A DNA stretch of 64,000 bases from Lysobacter helvus (GTDB lineage: Bacteria > Pseudomonadota > Gammaproteobacteria > Xanthomonadales > Xanthomonadaceae), in NCBI RefSeq assembly GCF_018406645.1, contig NZ_AP024546.1:1674001-1738000 (forward strand), written 5' to 3'. The position numbers were made by a program, and so were the translations under genes. The number at the start of each line of letters is the position of its first letter. Position 1 is the stretch's first letter. Positions 55,874 to 64,000 of the stretch are shown piece by piece. The notes beneath the pieces are model-generated. The model searched no databases and was not told the DNA's origin. It was given only the letters and a program-made list of their open reading frames with translations.

Positions 55874-57178
55874 ATGCGGACGGACCCCTTCGAGCGCGTG
55901 CTGCGCGGCCTGTATTCGGCCGCGCTGTACCTGCTCCTTCCCATCACGGTGTACCACTTGATCTGGCGCGGCTTCCGCCAGGCCGAATACTTCCGCCGCT
56001 GGCCGGAGCGCTACGGGATGTACGGCAGCCCGGTCGACGACGATGCGCCGCGCGAAACGCTGTGGGTGCACGCGGTCTCGGTGGGCGAAGTGAATGCCGC
56101 CGCACCGCTGGTGAACGCGCTGCGCCGGTTGCACCCGGACCTGCCGTTGCTGGTCACCACGATCACGCCCACCGGCTCGGCGCGCGTGCGCGCGCTGTGG
56201 GGCGAGGACGTGCAGCACGTGTATCTGCCGTACGACCTGCCGGGCGCGGTGCGCCGCTTCTTCACGCATTTCCGCCCGCGCGCGGGCCTGGTGCTCGAAA
56301 CCGAGTTGTGGCCCAACCTGCTGTTCGGCGCGCGCGAGCAAGGCGTGCCGACCTACATCCTCAATGCGCGGTTGTCGGAACGTTCGCTGCGCGGCTATCG
56401 CCTGCTCGCGCCGCTGGTGGGACGCGCGTTGCGCACGGTGCGGCGCGTGGGCGCGCAGTCGAAGGCGGATGCGGAACGCTTCGTGCAACTCGGCGCGCGC
56501 GAAGAGCAGGTGCAGGATCTCGGCAACCTCAAGTTCGATACGCCGGTGCCGGACAACCTCGCGGCCTTCGTCGCGCAGTTCCGCGAACGCCTGGGCACGC
56601 GCAATGCGTGGATCGCGGCGAGCACGCACGATGGCGAAGAAGCCGCGGTCGTCGCGATGCACCGCGCGCTGCGCGCGACGCACCCGGAGTTGTTGCTGGT
56701 GTGGGCGCCGCGGCATCCCGAACGGTTCCGCGCGGCGGTGGACCACGCGCATGCGGCGGGCTGGCGCGTCGCGACGCGGCGGCTCACGCGCTGGCCGGGC
56801 GCGGACGACGATGTGTTCGTCGTCGATACGCTCGGGGAATTGATGGCGTTCTATGCGTGCGCGCAGGTGGCTTTCGTCGGCGGAAGCCTGCAGCCGATCG
56901 GCGGGCACAACCTGCTGGAGCCGGCGGCGGTGGGCACCGCGATGGTGACCGGGCCGCACCTGCACAACTTCACGGAGATCGCGCATCGGCTCGAACAGGC
57001 GGGCGCCGTGCGGATCGTGCCGGATGCGGGTGCAGCGACCGTCGCGATCGGTGAATTGCTGGACGACGAAGCGGCGCGCGCGCGGATGGTGGCGGCGGGC
57101 TATCGGCTGGTCGAAGAAGGGCGCGGTGCGCTGGCGCGGACGTTGGGGTTGATTGCGCCGGTGTTGCCGGCGGGGTGA
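55874..57178 (+). CDS. waaA: 3-deoxy-D-manno-octulosonic acid transferase WaaA
   Basis: 434 residues. WaaA adds Kdo to lipid IVA before late acylation, in the inner membrane facing the cytosol. Features: N-terminal single helix (~14-32), LWVHAVSVGEVNAAAPLVNA, LETELWPNLLFGAREQGV, and GGSLQPIGGHNLLEPAAVG (Kdo-transferase signature near 340). GTG at 55871 precedes the ATG used. It is followed by a strong palindrome and the convergent tolC. Confidence 0.96.
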   Translation: MRTDPFERVLRGLYSAALYLLLPITVYHLIWRGFRQAEYFRRWPERYGMYGSPVDDDAPRETLWVHAVSVGEVNAAAPLVNALRRLHPDLPLLVTTITPTGSARVRALWGEDVQHVYLPYDLPGAVRRFFTHFRPRAGLVLETELWPNLLFGAREQGVPTYILNARLSERSLRGYRLLAPLVGRALRTVRRVGAQSKADAERFVQLGAREEQVQDLGNLKFDTPVPDNLAAFVAQFRERLGTRNAWIAASTHDGEEAAVVAMHRALRATHPELLLVWAPRHPERFRAAVDHAHAAGWRVATRRLTRWPGADDDVFVVDTLGELMAFYACAQVAFVGGSLQPIGGHNLLEPAAVGTAMVTGPHLHNFTEIAHRLEQAGAVRIVPDAGAATVAIGELLDDEAARARMVAAGYRLVEEGRGALARTLGLIAPVLPAG

Positions 57179-57194
57179 AGCGTCCTTACCCCAA

Positions 57195-57218
57195 CCCCTC
57201 TCCCTGGCGGGAGAGGGG
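57195..57218. repeat. Perfect 10-base palindrome (terminator-like) between waaA and tolC
   Basis: CCCCTCTCCC (57195-57204), loop TGGC, GGGAGAGGGG (57209-57218). It lies between two convergent genes and could terminate either, though a T-run is lacking. It is similar to the element at 39201-39223. I class it as a dispersed palindromic repeat. Confidence 0.6.
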
Positions 57219-57235
57219 CTCGAAGCAAAAGCGGG

Positions 57236-58636
57236 TTACTGCGCGCCGTTGGTCGGTGCGATCGCCGCGATGTCGACCGTCAGCAGGCGATTGATGTCCT
57301 GCACGTCATCGACGTCGAGCGTGCCGGCGGCCTGCTCGAGGTTGAGGCGGCTCTGCAGGAAGTTGTAGCGCGACAGCGCGTAGGCCTGCTGCGCCTGGAA
57401 CAGGTTGCGCTGGTTGATCAGCACGTCGAGCACGGTGCGCGTGCCCACTTCCAGGCCGACCTGCGAGGCTTCGTACGCGGCGCGGGCCGAGACCAGCGCG
57501 AGGCGGCGTGCTTCGACTTCGCTCACGCCCGCCACGACCACCTGGTAGGCATTGCGCGTGTTGCGCTCGAGCGCGCGGCGCTGCTGTTCCAGTTCGTCCT
57601 GGCGCACGTCGCGCGTGTACAGCGCCTGGCGCACGCCGGACTGCGTCGCGCCGCCGGCGAAGATCGGCACGCGCAAGGTCAGGCCGAGGCTGCGCGAGTC
57701 GTTGCGGTTCTCGAAATCGGTGGTGAGGTTGGTCAGCGTGTCGGACGAGGAACCATCCGTGCGGCTGCTGCCGTAATTGCCCGACAGGTACAGCGTGGGG
57801 TAGTGGCCCGCGCGCGCCGTGCTGATGTCTTCCTCGGCCGACTTGACCTGGTATTCCTTGGCCTTCAGTGCGGGATTGTTGTCCATTGCCATCTGCACCC
57901 ACTGGTCGGCGCCGGTGGAGGCGGGCAGCTGCGGCTGGAAGTCTTCCGGCAGGCCCTTCACGCGTTCGATCGGCTTGCCGGTGATTTCGGCGAGCGCCTG
58001 GTAGGCGTCTTCGACCTGGTTGCGCACGGTGATCGTGTTGGCGCGCGCCGAGTCGTACTGCGCGCGCGCTTCGTGCACGTCGGTGATGGGCGCCAGGCCC
58101 ACTTCCAGGCGCTTGCTGGCGAAGTCGAACTGCTTCTTCAGCGCGGTTTCCGAGGCTTCCGCCGCGGCCAGGGTCTCGACCTGCACGAGTACGTTGAAGT
58201 ACGCGGCCGAGGTGCGCGTGACGAGCGAGTCGCCCGCCGATTCCACCTGGTAGTCGCTGGCTTCGCTGAGCAGGTTGGCGCTGCGCAGGCGCGTGATGTT
58301 GCTGTGGTCGTAGACCATCTGCGACAGGTTCACGCCGTACTGCTTGTTGGTGTTGTCGTTGGTGCCTTCGCTCGGCACGATCGCGCTGCCGAACGCCTGC
58401 GAACCGGAACTGTCGTTCTTGGTGCGGGTGATCGAGGCGCTGCCGTTCAACTGCGGGAGCAGCGCGGCGCGTGCCTGCACCGAGCCTTCCTTGGTGACGA
58501 GGCGGCTGGATTCGGCGGCGGAGAACTGCGGGTCGCCGGCGCGTGCCAGCTCGTAGGTCTGCAGCAGGTCTTCGGCGTGCGCCGCCATGGGCGCGATGGC
58601 GAAGGCGAGGGCCAGGACGAGGGGACGGCGGCTCAT
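57236..58636 (-). CDS. tolC: TolC family outer-membrane efflux channel
   Basis: 466 residues. A signal peptide (~1-21, LALAFAIAPMAAHA-E), then two repeated TolC halves with long helices (DLLQTYELARAGDPQFSAAE, LEVGLAPITDVHEARAQYDS and VGTRTVLDVLINQRNLFQAQ). The trimer forms a tunnel through the outer membrane used by drug-efflux and protein-secretion pumps. AAGGAA before the ATG supports the start. pcm lies 39 bases upstream on the same strand, an order shared with Xanthomonas. Confidence 0.95.
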   Translation of the reverse strand: MSRRPLVLALAFAIAPMAAHAEDLLQTYELARAGDPQFSAAESSRLVTKEGSVQARAALLPQLNGSASITRTKNDSSGSQAFGSAIVPSEGTNDNTNKQYGVNLSQMVYDHSNITRLRSANLLSEASDYQVESAGDSLVTRTSAAYFNVLVQVETLAAAEASETALKKQFDFASKRLEVGLAPITDVHEARAQYDSARANTITVRNQVEDAYQALAEITGKPIERVKGLPEDFQPQLPASTGADQWVQMAMDNNPALKAKEYQVKSAEEDISTARAGHYPTLYLSGNYGSSRTDGSSSDTLTNLTTDFENRNDSRSLGLTLRVPIFAGGATQSGVRQALYTRDVRQDELEQQRRALERNTRNAYQVVVAGVSEVEARRLALVSARAAYEASQVGLEVGTRTVLDVLINQRNLFQAQQAYALSRYNFLQSRLNLEQAAGTLDVDDVQDINRLLTVDIAAIAPTNGAQ

Positions 58637-58675
58637 GCAGGTTCCTTCCGGATTCAAATGGGGACGAGGGGGAGT

Positions 58676-59332
58676 TTAGAAATCGAACTTGGCGACGGGC
58701 GCAGCGCCCGCCAGGTAATTCAGGTCGGTCTCGAACAACGATTCGATACCGGGACCGTTGACATCGTTGCGCACCAGCACCGCTTCCATCGCGGGTGCGA
58801 CGCCGCGCACGACGAACAGGCGGCCGCCGGGGCGGAGCCATTGCAGGAAACGCGGCGGGATCGCCTCGACGGCGCCGGTGACGCAGATCGCGTCGTAGCG
58901 GCGGTCGGTGTCCCACGAGAACGCATCGGCGGCCTCGATCCGGACGTTGCCGCCCAGGCCCATGGTGTCCAGGCGCGCGCGGGCGGCGTCGGCGAATTCG
59001 GCGTGCAGCTCGATGCTGTGCACTTCGCGCGCGAGGCGGCCGAGGCATGCCGTGAGGAATCCGCTGCCCGTGCCGATCTCCAGCACGTCTTCCCCGGCCT
59101 GCACGTCGAGCGCCTGCAGCACGCGGCCTTCGACGACGGGCTTCATCATCGATTCGCCGTGGCCGAGCGGGAGCGCGGCATCGGCATAGGCCAGCGCGCG
59201 ATGCGCGGACGGCACGAACGCATCGCGCGGCACCATCACCAACGCATCGAGCACGCGCGCATCGAGGACGTCCCACGGGCGAACCTGTTGTTCGACCATG
59301 GTCTCGCGGGCTTTGGCGTAATCGATCGTCAT
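58676..59332 (-). CDS. pcm: Protein-L-isoaspartate O-methyltransferase
   Basis: 218 residues. It repairs isoaspartyl damage in proteins using S-adenosylmethionine. Seen: MVEQQVRPWDVLDARVLDAL, ALPLGHGESMMKPVVEGRVL, motif I VLEIGTGSGFLTACLGRLA, and a Val/Asp-rich motif II. The bacterial Pcm pattern with a ~40-residue N-terminal helical cap is present. It is 39 bases upstream of tolC and may be cotranscribed. Start matches the MTIDYAKARETMVEQQ N-terminus of homologues. Confidence 0.93.
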   Translation of the reverse strand: MTIDYAKARETMVEQQVRPWDVLDARVLDALVMVPRDAFVPSAHRALAYADAALPLGHGESMMKPVVEGRVLQALDVQAGEDVLEIGTGSGFLTACLGRLAREVHSIELHAEFADAARARLDTMGLGGNVRIEAADAFSWDTDRRYDAICVTGAVEAIPPRFLQWLRPGGRLFVVRGVAPAMEAVLVRNDVNGPGIESLFETDLNYLAGAAPVAKFDF

Positions 59333-59450
59333 GATTGGGGTCTCGCGCGGAAAACCGGGAATTCTACGCCCAGGCGGGTCGCGTTCCGGAGGGACAGCAT
59401 CGCTGTGGTAGCACACCCGTACTGAGTGCCGGAAGTCAGGGCGACCATCG

Positions 59451-60134
59451 TCAGCGCCCCGTGCCGTAGCCGCGGAGGAACAGATCCACGGCGGCTTCGA
59501 GCTGGGCTTCCACCTCGTGCGCGCGGACTTCCGTGCAGCAACCGAAGACCAGTTGCGCATGCAGTTCGCCCTTGGCCAGGCACAGGAACTGCGAGGCGGC
59601 GCGCGCCACGTCGTCGATGGCCAGCTCGCCGGTGGCGACATGGTGTTGCAGCACCACCGCCACGGCGTCCTGGATGCGTTGCGGGCCGGCTTCCCAGAAC
59701 AGGCGCGGCATCGGCGTATCCAGGACCTGCGGGGTGCACAGGGTGCGGTGGCCCGCGAGCGCTTCGGGGCCGCAGATCATCCCGAAGAAGGCGCGCGCGA
59801 TCTGCAGCAGGCCTTCGCGCAGGGGTGCGGCGTCGGCGGCGGCGAACAGGGAATCGGGCAACTGCTGTTCGCAGTGCGCCTGCACGGCCGCGGCGAACAG
59901 CGCTTCCTTGTCGCCGAAGTGGCTGTAGACGGTGAGCTTGGAGACGCCGGCCTCGGCCGCGATCTGGTCCATCGACACGCCCGTGAAGCCCAGCGTGGTG
60001 AACAAGCGCTTGGCCGTTTCGAGGATCGCCGCGCGCTTGCCGAGGTCCTTGGGCCGGCCCGGACCCGTGGGCCGCGGCTTTGTCGCGGCTTCGGCAGGGG
60101 TAACGGCTGGCGTTGGCGCGGAACGATCTGGCAT
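59451..60134 (-). CDS. TetR/AcrR-family repressor
   Basis: 227 residues. N-terminal DNA-binding domain (~30-85): KRAAILETAKRLFTTLGFTG, VSMDQIAAEAGVSKLTVYSH and FGDKEALFAAAVQ, then a variable ligand domain with several Cys in the C-terminus (FGCCTEV). A basic Pro-rich 28-residue N-terminal extension precedes it. It is divergent from the RND efflux genes with a 92-base gap, so it is likely their repressor. Ligand unknown. Confidence 0.95.
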   Translation of the reverse strand: MPDRSAPTPAVTPAEAATKPRPTGPGRPKDLGKRAAILETAKRLFTTLGFTGVSMDQIAAEAGVSKLTVYSHFGDKEALFAAAVQAHCEQQLPDSLFAAADAAPLREGLLQIARAFFGMICGPEALAGHRTLCTPQVLDTPMPRLFWEAGPQRIQDAVAVVLQHHVATGELAIDDVARAASQFLCLAKGELHAQLVFGCCTEVRAHEVEAQLEAAVDLFLRGYGTGR

Positions 60135-60188
60135 GGCGGCGGACTATAAAGGAAATACTGGACTGCGGGGTTTGCTATTTCTTACTCT

Positions 60189-60198
60189 ACCGGCCGGT
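60189..60198. promoter_or_regulatory. Candidate TetR operator
   Basis: ACCGGCCGGT is a perfect 10-base palindrome in the gap between the tetR gene and the adaptor gene, 29 bases before the ATG. TetR-type repressors bind such short palindromes; no longer inverted repeat was found around it. Confidence 0.4.
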
Positions 60199-60226
60199 CC
60201 ACTAATTGCCGTCGAGAGAGTCCCCC

Positions 60227-61399
60227 ATGGAGACGCAGCGCAGGATGCCGCAGGCCCCCCCCACGGATCGCCTATTTTTGCGCCGCGCGCGCCATGCGGG
60301 GGTCGTCGCGGTGCTGGTCCTGCTGGCCGCGTGCGGGAAGGACGAGGCGGCCACCGAGGTCCCGCGCCCGGTCCTCGTGGTCCATCCGGGGCATGACGCC
60401 GCGCCGTCGCTGTCGGCCTTCGCCGGCGAAGTGCGGGCACGCGAAGAAAGCACCTTGTCGTTCCGCGTGGGCGGGCAACTGGTGAAGCGCTTCGTCGATG
60501 CGGGCGACAGCGTGCGTCGCGGGCAGGTCCTCGCCGAACTCGATCCGGGCGACCTGCGCTTGCAGGTGCAATCGGCGCAGGCGCAACTGGCCGCGGCCAA
60601 TGCCGAACTCGCGCGCACGGCCTCCGATCGCAAGCGCTACGCCACGCTCGCCGACCAGCAACTCGTCAGCCGCTCCACGCTGGATGCACAGAACGCCGCC
60701 TATGCCGCCGCCGAAGGGCAGGCGCGTGCAGCGCGCGCGCAACTCGACGTGGCGCGCAACCAGGCCGACTACACGCAACTGCGCGCGCCGCGCGACGGCG
60801 TGATCGCGACGCGCAGCGCGGAAGCGGGGCAGACGGTGACGTCGGGCCAGGTTGTCTACACGCTGGCGGGCGATGCGGGGCGCGAAGTCGCGATCGCGTT
60901 GCCGGAATCGCGCATCCGCGATTTCGCGGTCGGCCAACCCGTGCTCGTCGAATTGTGGAGCGCGCCGGGCGAACGCTTGCCGGGCCGCATCCGCGAGATT
61001 TCCGCCGCCGCCGATCCGCAGGCGCGCACGTATGCCGCGCGCATCGCGCTCGATGCCGCTGCGGCGAAGGCCGTCGACCTCGGGCAGAGCGCGCGCGTCT
61101 ACGTGCCCGGTGCAGCGAAGGCCGGGGACTCGACGTTGCGCCTGCCGTTGTCGGCCTTGCAGCGCGGCGCGAACGGCACGGCTTCGGTCTGGGTGGTGAA
61201 GCCCGACACGCACACGCTGGCGCTGGTGCCCGTGCGCGCGGGTGCGTACGGCGAAGACACGGTGCCGGTGCTGTCGGGCGTGCGCGCAACCGATTGGGTC
61301 GTCGCCGCGGGAGGACACCTGTTGCGCGAAGGGCAGAAGGTCGCGCCCGTCGACCGCGACAACCGCCCCGTCGCGCTCGCGCCTGCCGCGGCCCGCTGA
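60227..61399 (+). CDS. RND efflux periplasmic adaptor (membrane-fusion lipoprotein)
   Basis: 390 residues. A lipoprotein-type signal (LVLLAACGKDEAAT, Cys ~35), a barrel-sandwich/lipoyl half (SFRVGGQLVKRFVDAGDSVR), a coiled hairpin (~100-165, LAAANAELARTASDRKRYAT) and a second lipoyl half (APRDGVIATRSAEAGQTVTS), then the beta-barrel and MP domains. This is the HlyD/AcrA-type adaptor that bridges an inner-membrane pump to TolC. GAGAG upstream of the ATG. The RND gene starts 2 bases later, so they form a unit. Confidence 0.95.
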   Translation: METQRRMPQAPPTDRLFLRRARHAGVVAVLVLLAACGKDEAATEVPRPVLVVHPGHDAAPSLSAFAGEVRAREESTLSFRVGGQLVKRFVDAGDSVRRGQVLAELDPGDLRLQVQSAQAQLAAANAELARTASDRKRYATLADQQLVSRSTLDAQNAAYAAAEGQARAARAQLDVARNQADYTQLRAPRDGVIATRSAEAGQTVTSGQVVYTLAGDAGREVAIALPESRIRDFAVGQPVLVELWSAPGERLPGRIREISAAADPQARTYAARIALDAAAAKAVDLGQSARVYVPGAAKAGDSTLRLPLSALQRGANGTASVWVVKPDTHTLALVPVRAGAYGEDTVPVLSGVRATDWVVAAGGHLLREGQKVAPVDRDNRPVALAPAAAR

Positions 61400-61400
61400 C

Positions 61401-64000
61401 ATGTCCTTCAACCTCTCGGAATGGGCGCTGCGCAACCGCACGCTCGTCCTCTACGCGATGGTCGTGCTCGCGCTGCTCGGTGCGATGAGCTGGCGCAACC
61501 TCGGGCAATCGGAAGATCCGCCCTTCACCTTCAAGGCGATGGTGGTGCGCACGTTGTGGCCGGGCGCCACCGCGGAGGAGGTCGCGCGCCAGGTGACCGA
61601 GCGCGTCGAGAAGAGCCTGATGACGACCGGCAAGTACGAGTTCATCCGCTCGTATTCGCGCGCCGGCGAATCGCAGGTGATCTTCATGGCGCGCGATTCG
61701 CTGCCGTCGAAGGACGTGCCCGAGCTGTGGTACCAGGTGCGCAAGAAGATCGGCGACATCAAGCCCACGTTGCCGGAAGGCACGGTCGGGCCGTTCTTCA
61801 ACGATGAATTCGGCGACACGTTCGGCAACATCTACGCGCTGACGGGGCAGGGCTTCGACTACGCGGTGCTGAAGGACTACGCCGAGCGCATCGAGCTCGA
61901 ACTGCAGCGCCTGCCGGACGTCGGCAAGGTGGAACTGGTCGGCCTGCAGGACGAGAAAGTCTGGATCGAGCTGTCGAACACCAAGCTCGCCACGATGGGC
62001 ATCCCGCTGGCGGCGGTGCAGACCGCGCTGTCGGAACAGAACGCCGTCGTGCCGTCCGGCTTCTTCGAAACGAACACCGACCGCGTGCAGATCCGCGTGA
62101 CCGGCGCGTTCCAGTCGGTCGATGCCTTGCGCGATTTCCCGATCCGTTCGGGCGATCGCACGGTGCGGCTCGGCGACCTTGCGACGGTGAAGCGCGGCTT
62201 CGCCGATCCCGCCGCGCCGCGGATGCGCTTCATGGGCCAGGACGCGATCGGCATCGCGGTGGCGATGAAGGACGGCGGCGACATCCTGCGGCTCGGTGAC
62301 AAGCTGGAGTCCGAATTCGCGCGCCTGCAGCGTTCGCTGCCCGCCGGCATGGAATTGCGCAAGGTCTCCGACCAGCCGCACGCGGTGCGCGAATCGGTGG
62401 GCGAGTTCATGAAGGTACTCACCGAAGCGGTGGCGATCGTGCTGCTGGTGAGTTTCTTCTCGCTGGGGTTCCGCACGGGGCTGGTGGTGGCGGTGACGAT
62501 CCCGCTGGTGCTGGCGATGACGTTCGCGGTGATGGATTACTTCGGCATCGGCCTGCACAAGATCTCGCTCGGTGCGCTCGTGCTCGCACTGGGCTTGCTC
62601 GTCGACGACGCGATCATCGCGGTCGAGATGATGGCCATCAAGATGGAGCAGGGCTTCTCGCGGTTGAAGGCGGCCAGCTTCGCGTGGGAGACCACGGCGT
62701 TCCCGATGCTCACCGGCACGCTGGTGACGGCGGCGGGCTTCCTGCCGATCGCGACCGCGGCCTCGTCGACCGGCGAGTACACGCGGTCGCTGTTCCAGGT
62801 GGTCACCATCGCGCTGGTGGTGTCGTGGATCGCGGCGGTGCTGTTCATCCCGTACCTCGGCGACAAGATGTTGCCGGACATGAACAAGAAGCATGCCGAA
62901 GCGCACGACCCGCACGCGACGAAGTTCTACCAGCGCTTCCGCGGCTTGCTCGACTGGTGCCTGGGTCATCGCAAGCTCGTCATCACGCTGACCGTCGCGG
63001 CGTTCATCGCGTCGATCGCGCTGTTCCGGTTCGTGCCGCAGCAGTTCTTCCCGGATTCGACGCGGCCGGAGCTGATGGTGGACATGGAACTCGCCGAAGG
63101 CTCGTCGTTGAAGGCGACCGAAGCGCAGGCGAAGCAACTGGAGGCGATGCTGCAGAAGCGCGCGGGCGTCGACAACTACGTCGCCTACGTCGGCACCGGT
63201 TCGCCGCGCTTCTACCTGCCGCTCGACCAGCAGCTGCCCGCCGCCAACTTCGCGCAGTTCGTCGTGCGCGCCAGCGATACCGAAGCGCGCGAAACGGTGC
63301 GCACGTGGCTGATCGACGAGGTCGCGCCGCGCTTCCCGTCGTTGCAATTGCGCGTGACGCGACTGGAGAACGGCCCGCCGGTCGGCTACCCGCTGCAGTT
63401 CCGCGTCTCCGGCGAACATATCGACCGCGTGCGCGCCATCGCCAAGCAAGTGCAGGCGAAGGTGCTCGCGAACCCGAACGTCTCCAACGTGAACCTGGAC
63501 TGGGACGAACCCAGCAAGGTCGTGCGCCTGGAGATCGACCAGGACCGTGCGCGCGTGCTCGGCATCACTTCGTCCCAGTTGTCGAAGTTCCTGTCGGGCT
63601 CGCTGTCGGGCCTGCACGTCAGCACGTACCGCGAGGGCAACGAACTCGTCGAGATCCTGTTGCGCGGCACGGGCGACGAACGCACGCGGCTCGACCTGCT
63701 CGGCAGCCTGGCGGTGCCGACGCAGAGCGGCACGCCGGTGCCGCTGTCGCAGATCGCCACGCTGCGCGACGTGTTCGAGGACGGCATCGTGTGGCATCGC
63801 GACCGCCTGCCCACCGTCACGGTGCGCGCCGACATCCGCAACAAGCTCACGCCGCCGACGGTGGTGGCGCAGATCCTGCCGACGCTCGACGGCATCCGCG
63901 CCGCGTTGCCGGAAGGCTACCTGCTCGAAACCGGCGGCACGGTGGAGGACTCCGGGCGCGGGCAGAACTCGATCAAGGCCGGCCTGCCGCTGTTCCTGTT
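61401..64000 (+). CDS. RND efflux permease, partial (cut by right edge)
   Basis: The first 866 residues of an RND inner-membrane pump (typical ~1,020-1,050). N-terminal helix (~10-28), the porter domains, then the central transmembrane bundle with LGALVLALGLLVDDAIIAVE, whose Asp pair is the proton-relay site, and GSLSGLHVSTYREGNELVEI. Start ATG 2 bases after the adaptor stop. It belongs to the HAE-1-like group; substrate unknown. The C-terminal bundle is beyond the window. Confidence 0.95.
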   Translation, partial: MSFNLSEWALRNRTLVLYAMVVLALLGAMSWRNLGQSEDPPFTFKAMVVRTLWPGATAEEVARQVTERVEKSLMTTGKYEFIRSYSRAGESQVIFMARDSLPSKDVPELWYQVRKKIGDIKPTLPEGTVGPFFNDEFGDTFGNIYALTGQGFDYAVLKDYAERIELELQRLPDVGKVELVGLQDEKVWIELSNTKLATMGIPLAAVQTALSEQNAVVPSGFFETNTDRVQIRVTGAFQSVDALRDFPIRSGDRTVRLGDLATVKRGFADPAAPRMRFMGQDAIGIAVAMKDGGDILRLGDKLESEFARLQRSLPAGMELRKVSDQPHAVRESVGEFMKVLTEAVAIVLLVSFFSLGFRTGLVVAVTIPLVLAMTFAVMDYFGIGLHKISLGALVLALGLLVDDAIIAVEMMAIKMEQGFSRLKAASFAWETTAFPMLTGTLVTAAGFLPIATAASSTGEYTRSLFQVVTIALVVSWIAAVLFIPYLGDKMLPDMNKKHAEAHDPHATKFYQRFRGLLDWCLGHRKLVITLTVAAFIASIALFRFVPQQFFPDSTRPELMVDMELAEGSSLKATEAQAKQLEAMLQKRAGVDNYVAYVGTGSPRFYLPLDQQLPAANFAQFVVRASDTEARETVRTWLIDEVAPRFPSLQLRVTRLENGPPVGYPLQFRVSGEHIDRVRAIAKQVQAKVLANPNVSNVNLDWDEPSKVVRLEIDQDRARVLGITSSQLSKFLSGSLSGLHVSTYREGNELVEILLRGTGDERTRLDLLGSLAVPTQSGTPVPLSQIATLRDVFEDGIVWHRDRLPTVTVRADIRNKLTPPTVVAQILPTLDGIRAALPEGYLLETGGTVEDSGRGQNSIKAGLPLFL

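Noticed and set aside
60666-63797. 1,043-residue minus-strand frame opposite the RND pump
   Set aside because: It is rich in His/Arg/Gln and lacks any motif, while the plus strand encodes a clear RND protein.

Overview
The window looks like a chromosomal segment of a high-GC gammaproteobacterium of the Xanthomonadaceae, most likely Lysobacter or a close relative. The evidence is the very GC-rich third codon positions, dense gene packing with many ATGA/TGATG/GTGA overlaps, and family-typical blocks: a glnE to LPS block with waaA-tolC-pcm, an aroQ-accB-accC-prmA-fis-purH-purD run, and a TIGR03118 protein. This is inferred from gene content and order; no database was searched. No rRNA, CRISPR array, insertion sequence or prophage module was seen. 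One tRNA (elongator Met, CAT anticodon) is present.

Layout. 1-8.5 kb: the start of a HAMP-repeat sensor kinase running off the left edge, small stress/envelope genes (BON, DUF4142 lipoprotein, KGG protein), a sigma-54 activator, a CorA-like transporter, a RES-domain protein, queD, tRNA-Met, rppH, and an iron module (bfd with a Fur-like site, then bfr). 8.5-13.1 kb: a coupled two-gene signalling pair, an REC/degenerate-GGDEF/degenerate-EAL protein and a hybrid histidine kinase with Hpt. 13.2-17.4 kb: membrane proteins, bactofilin, erpA, nudC, ampE. 17.4-22.4 kb: accessory-looking genes (Xre regulator divergent from a protein of unknown function, a higBA-type toxin-antitoxin pair) around a fused LplT-PlsC protein. 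22.4-36.6 kb: a long minus-strand run: cutA-dsbD-tlpA, aroQ-accB-accC, two unknown envelope proteins, prmA, a DUF3426 protein, fis, purH, purD. 36.6-39.2 kb: a gap with a strong orphan terminator and a sigma-32-type promoter, then groES-groEL. 39.2-45.5 kb: an ECF sigma / anti-sigma / subtilase-like operon, a TorF-type porin, a frameshifted Tat-type amine oxidase, and a divergent TIGR03118 gene. 45.6-64 kb: glnE, ELM1-like, rutE-like, yceI, pirin, zinc-finger protein, LPS assembly genes (GT4, O-antigen ligase, GT2, lpxL-like, waaA), tolC, pcm, and a tetR-RND efflux cluster running off the right edge.

How the genes work together. The plus-strand LPS genes overlap and probably act on one product, lipid A-core-O-antigen. 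tolC, on the opposite strand, could supply the outer-membrane channel for the RND pair at the right edge, which has no channel gene inside the window. aroQ-accB-accC starts a housekeeping run for shikimate, fatty-acid and purine synthesis. dsbD and the TlpA-like thioredoxin are translationally coupled and would share periplasmic reducing power. The most unusual unit is the ECF sigma operon at 40.5-43.1 kb: the anti-sigma periplasmic tail looks like a subtilase propeptide, the next gene is a subtilase whose usual oxyanion-hole Asn cannot be found, and sigma gene and divergent TIGR03118 gene are preceded by similar promoter-like pairs. The second most unusual is the unknown protein at 17.9-19.4 kb behind a lower-GC Xre regulator.
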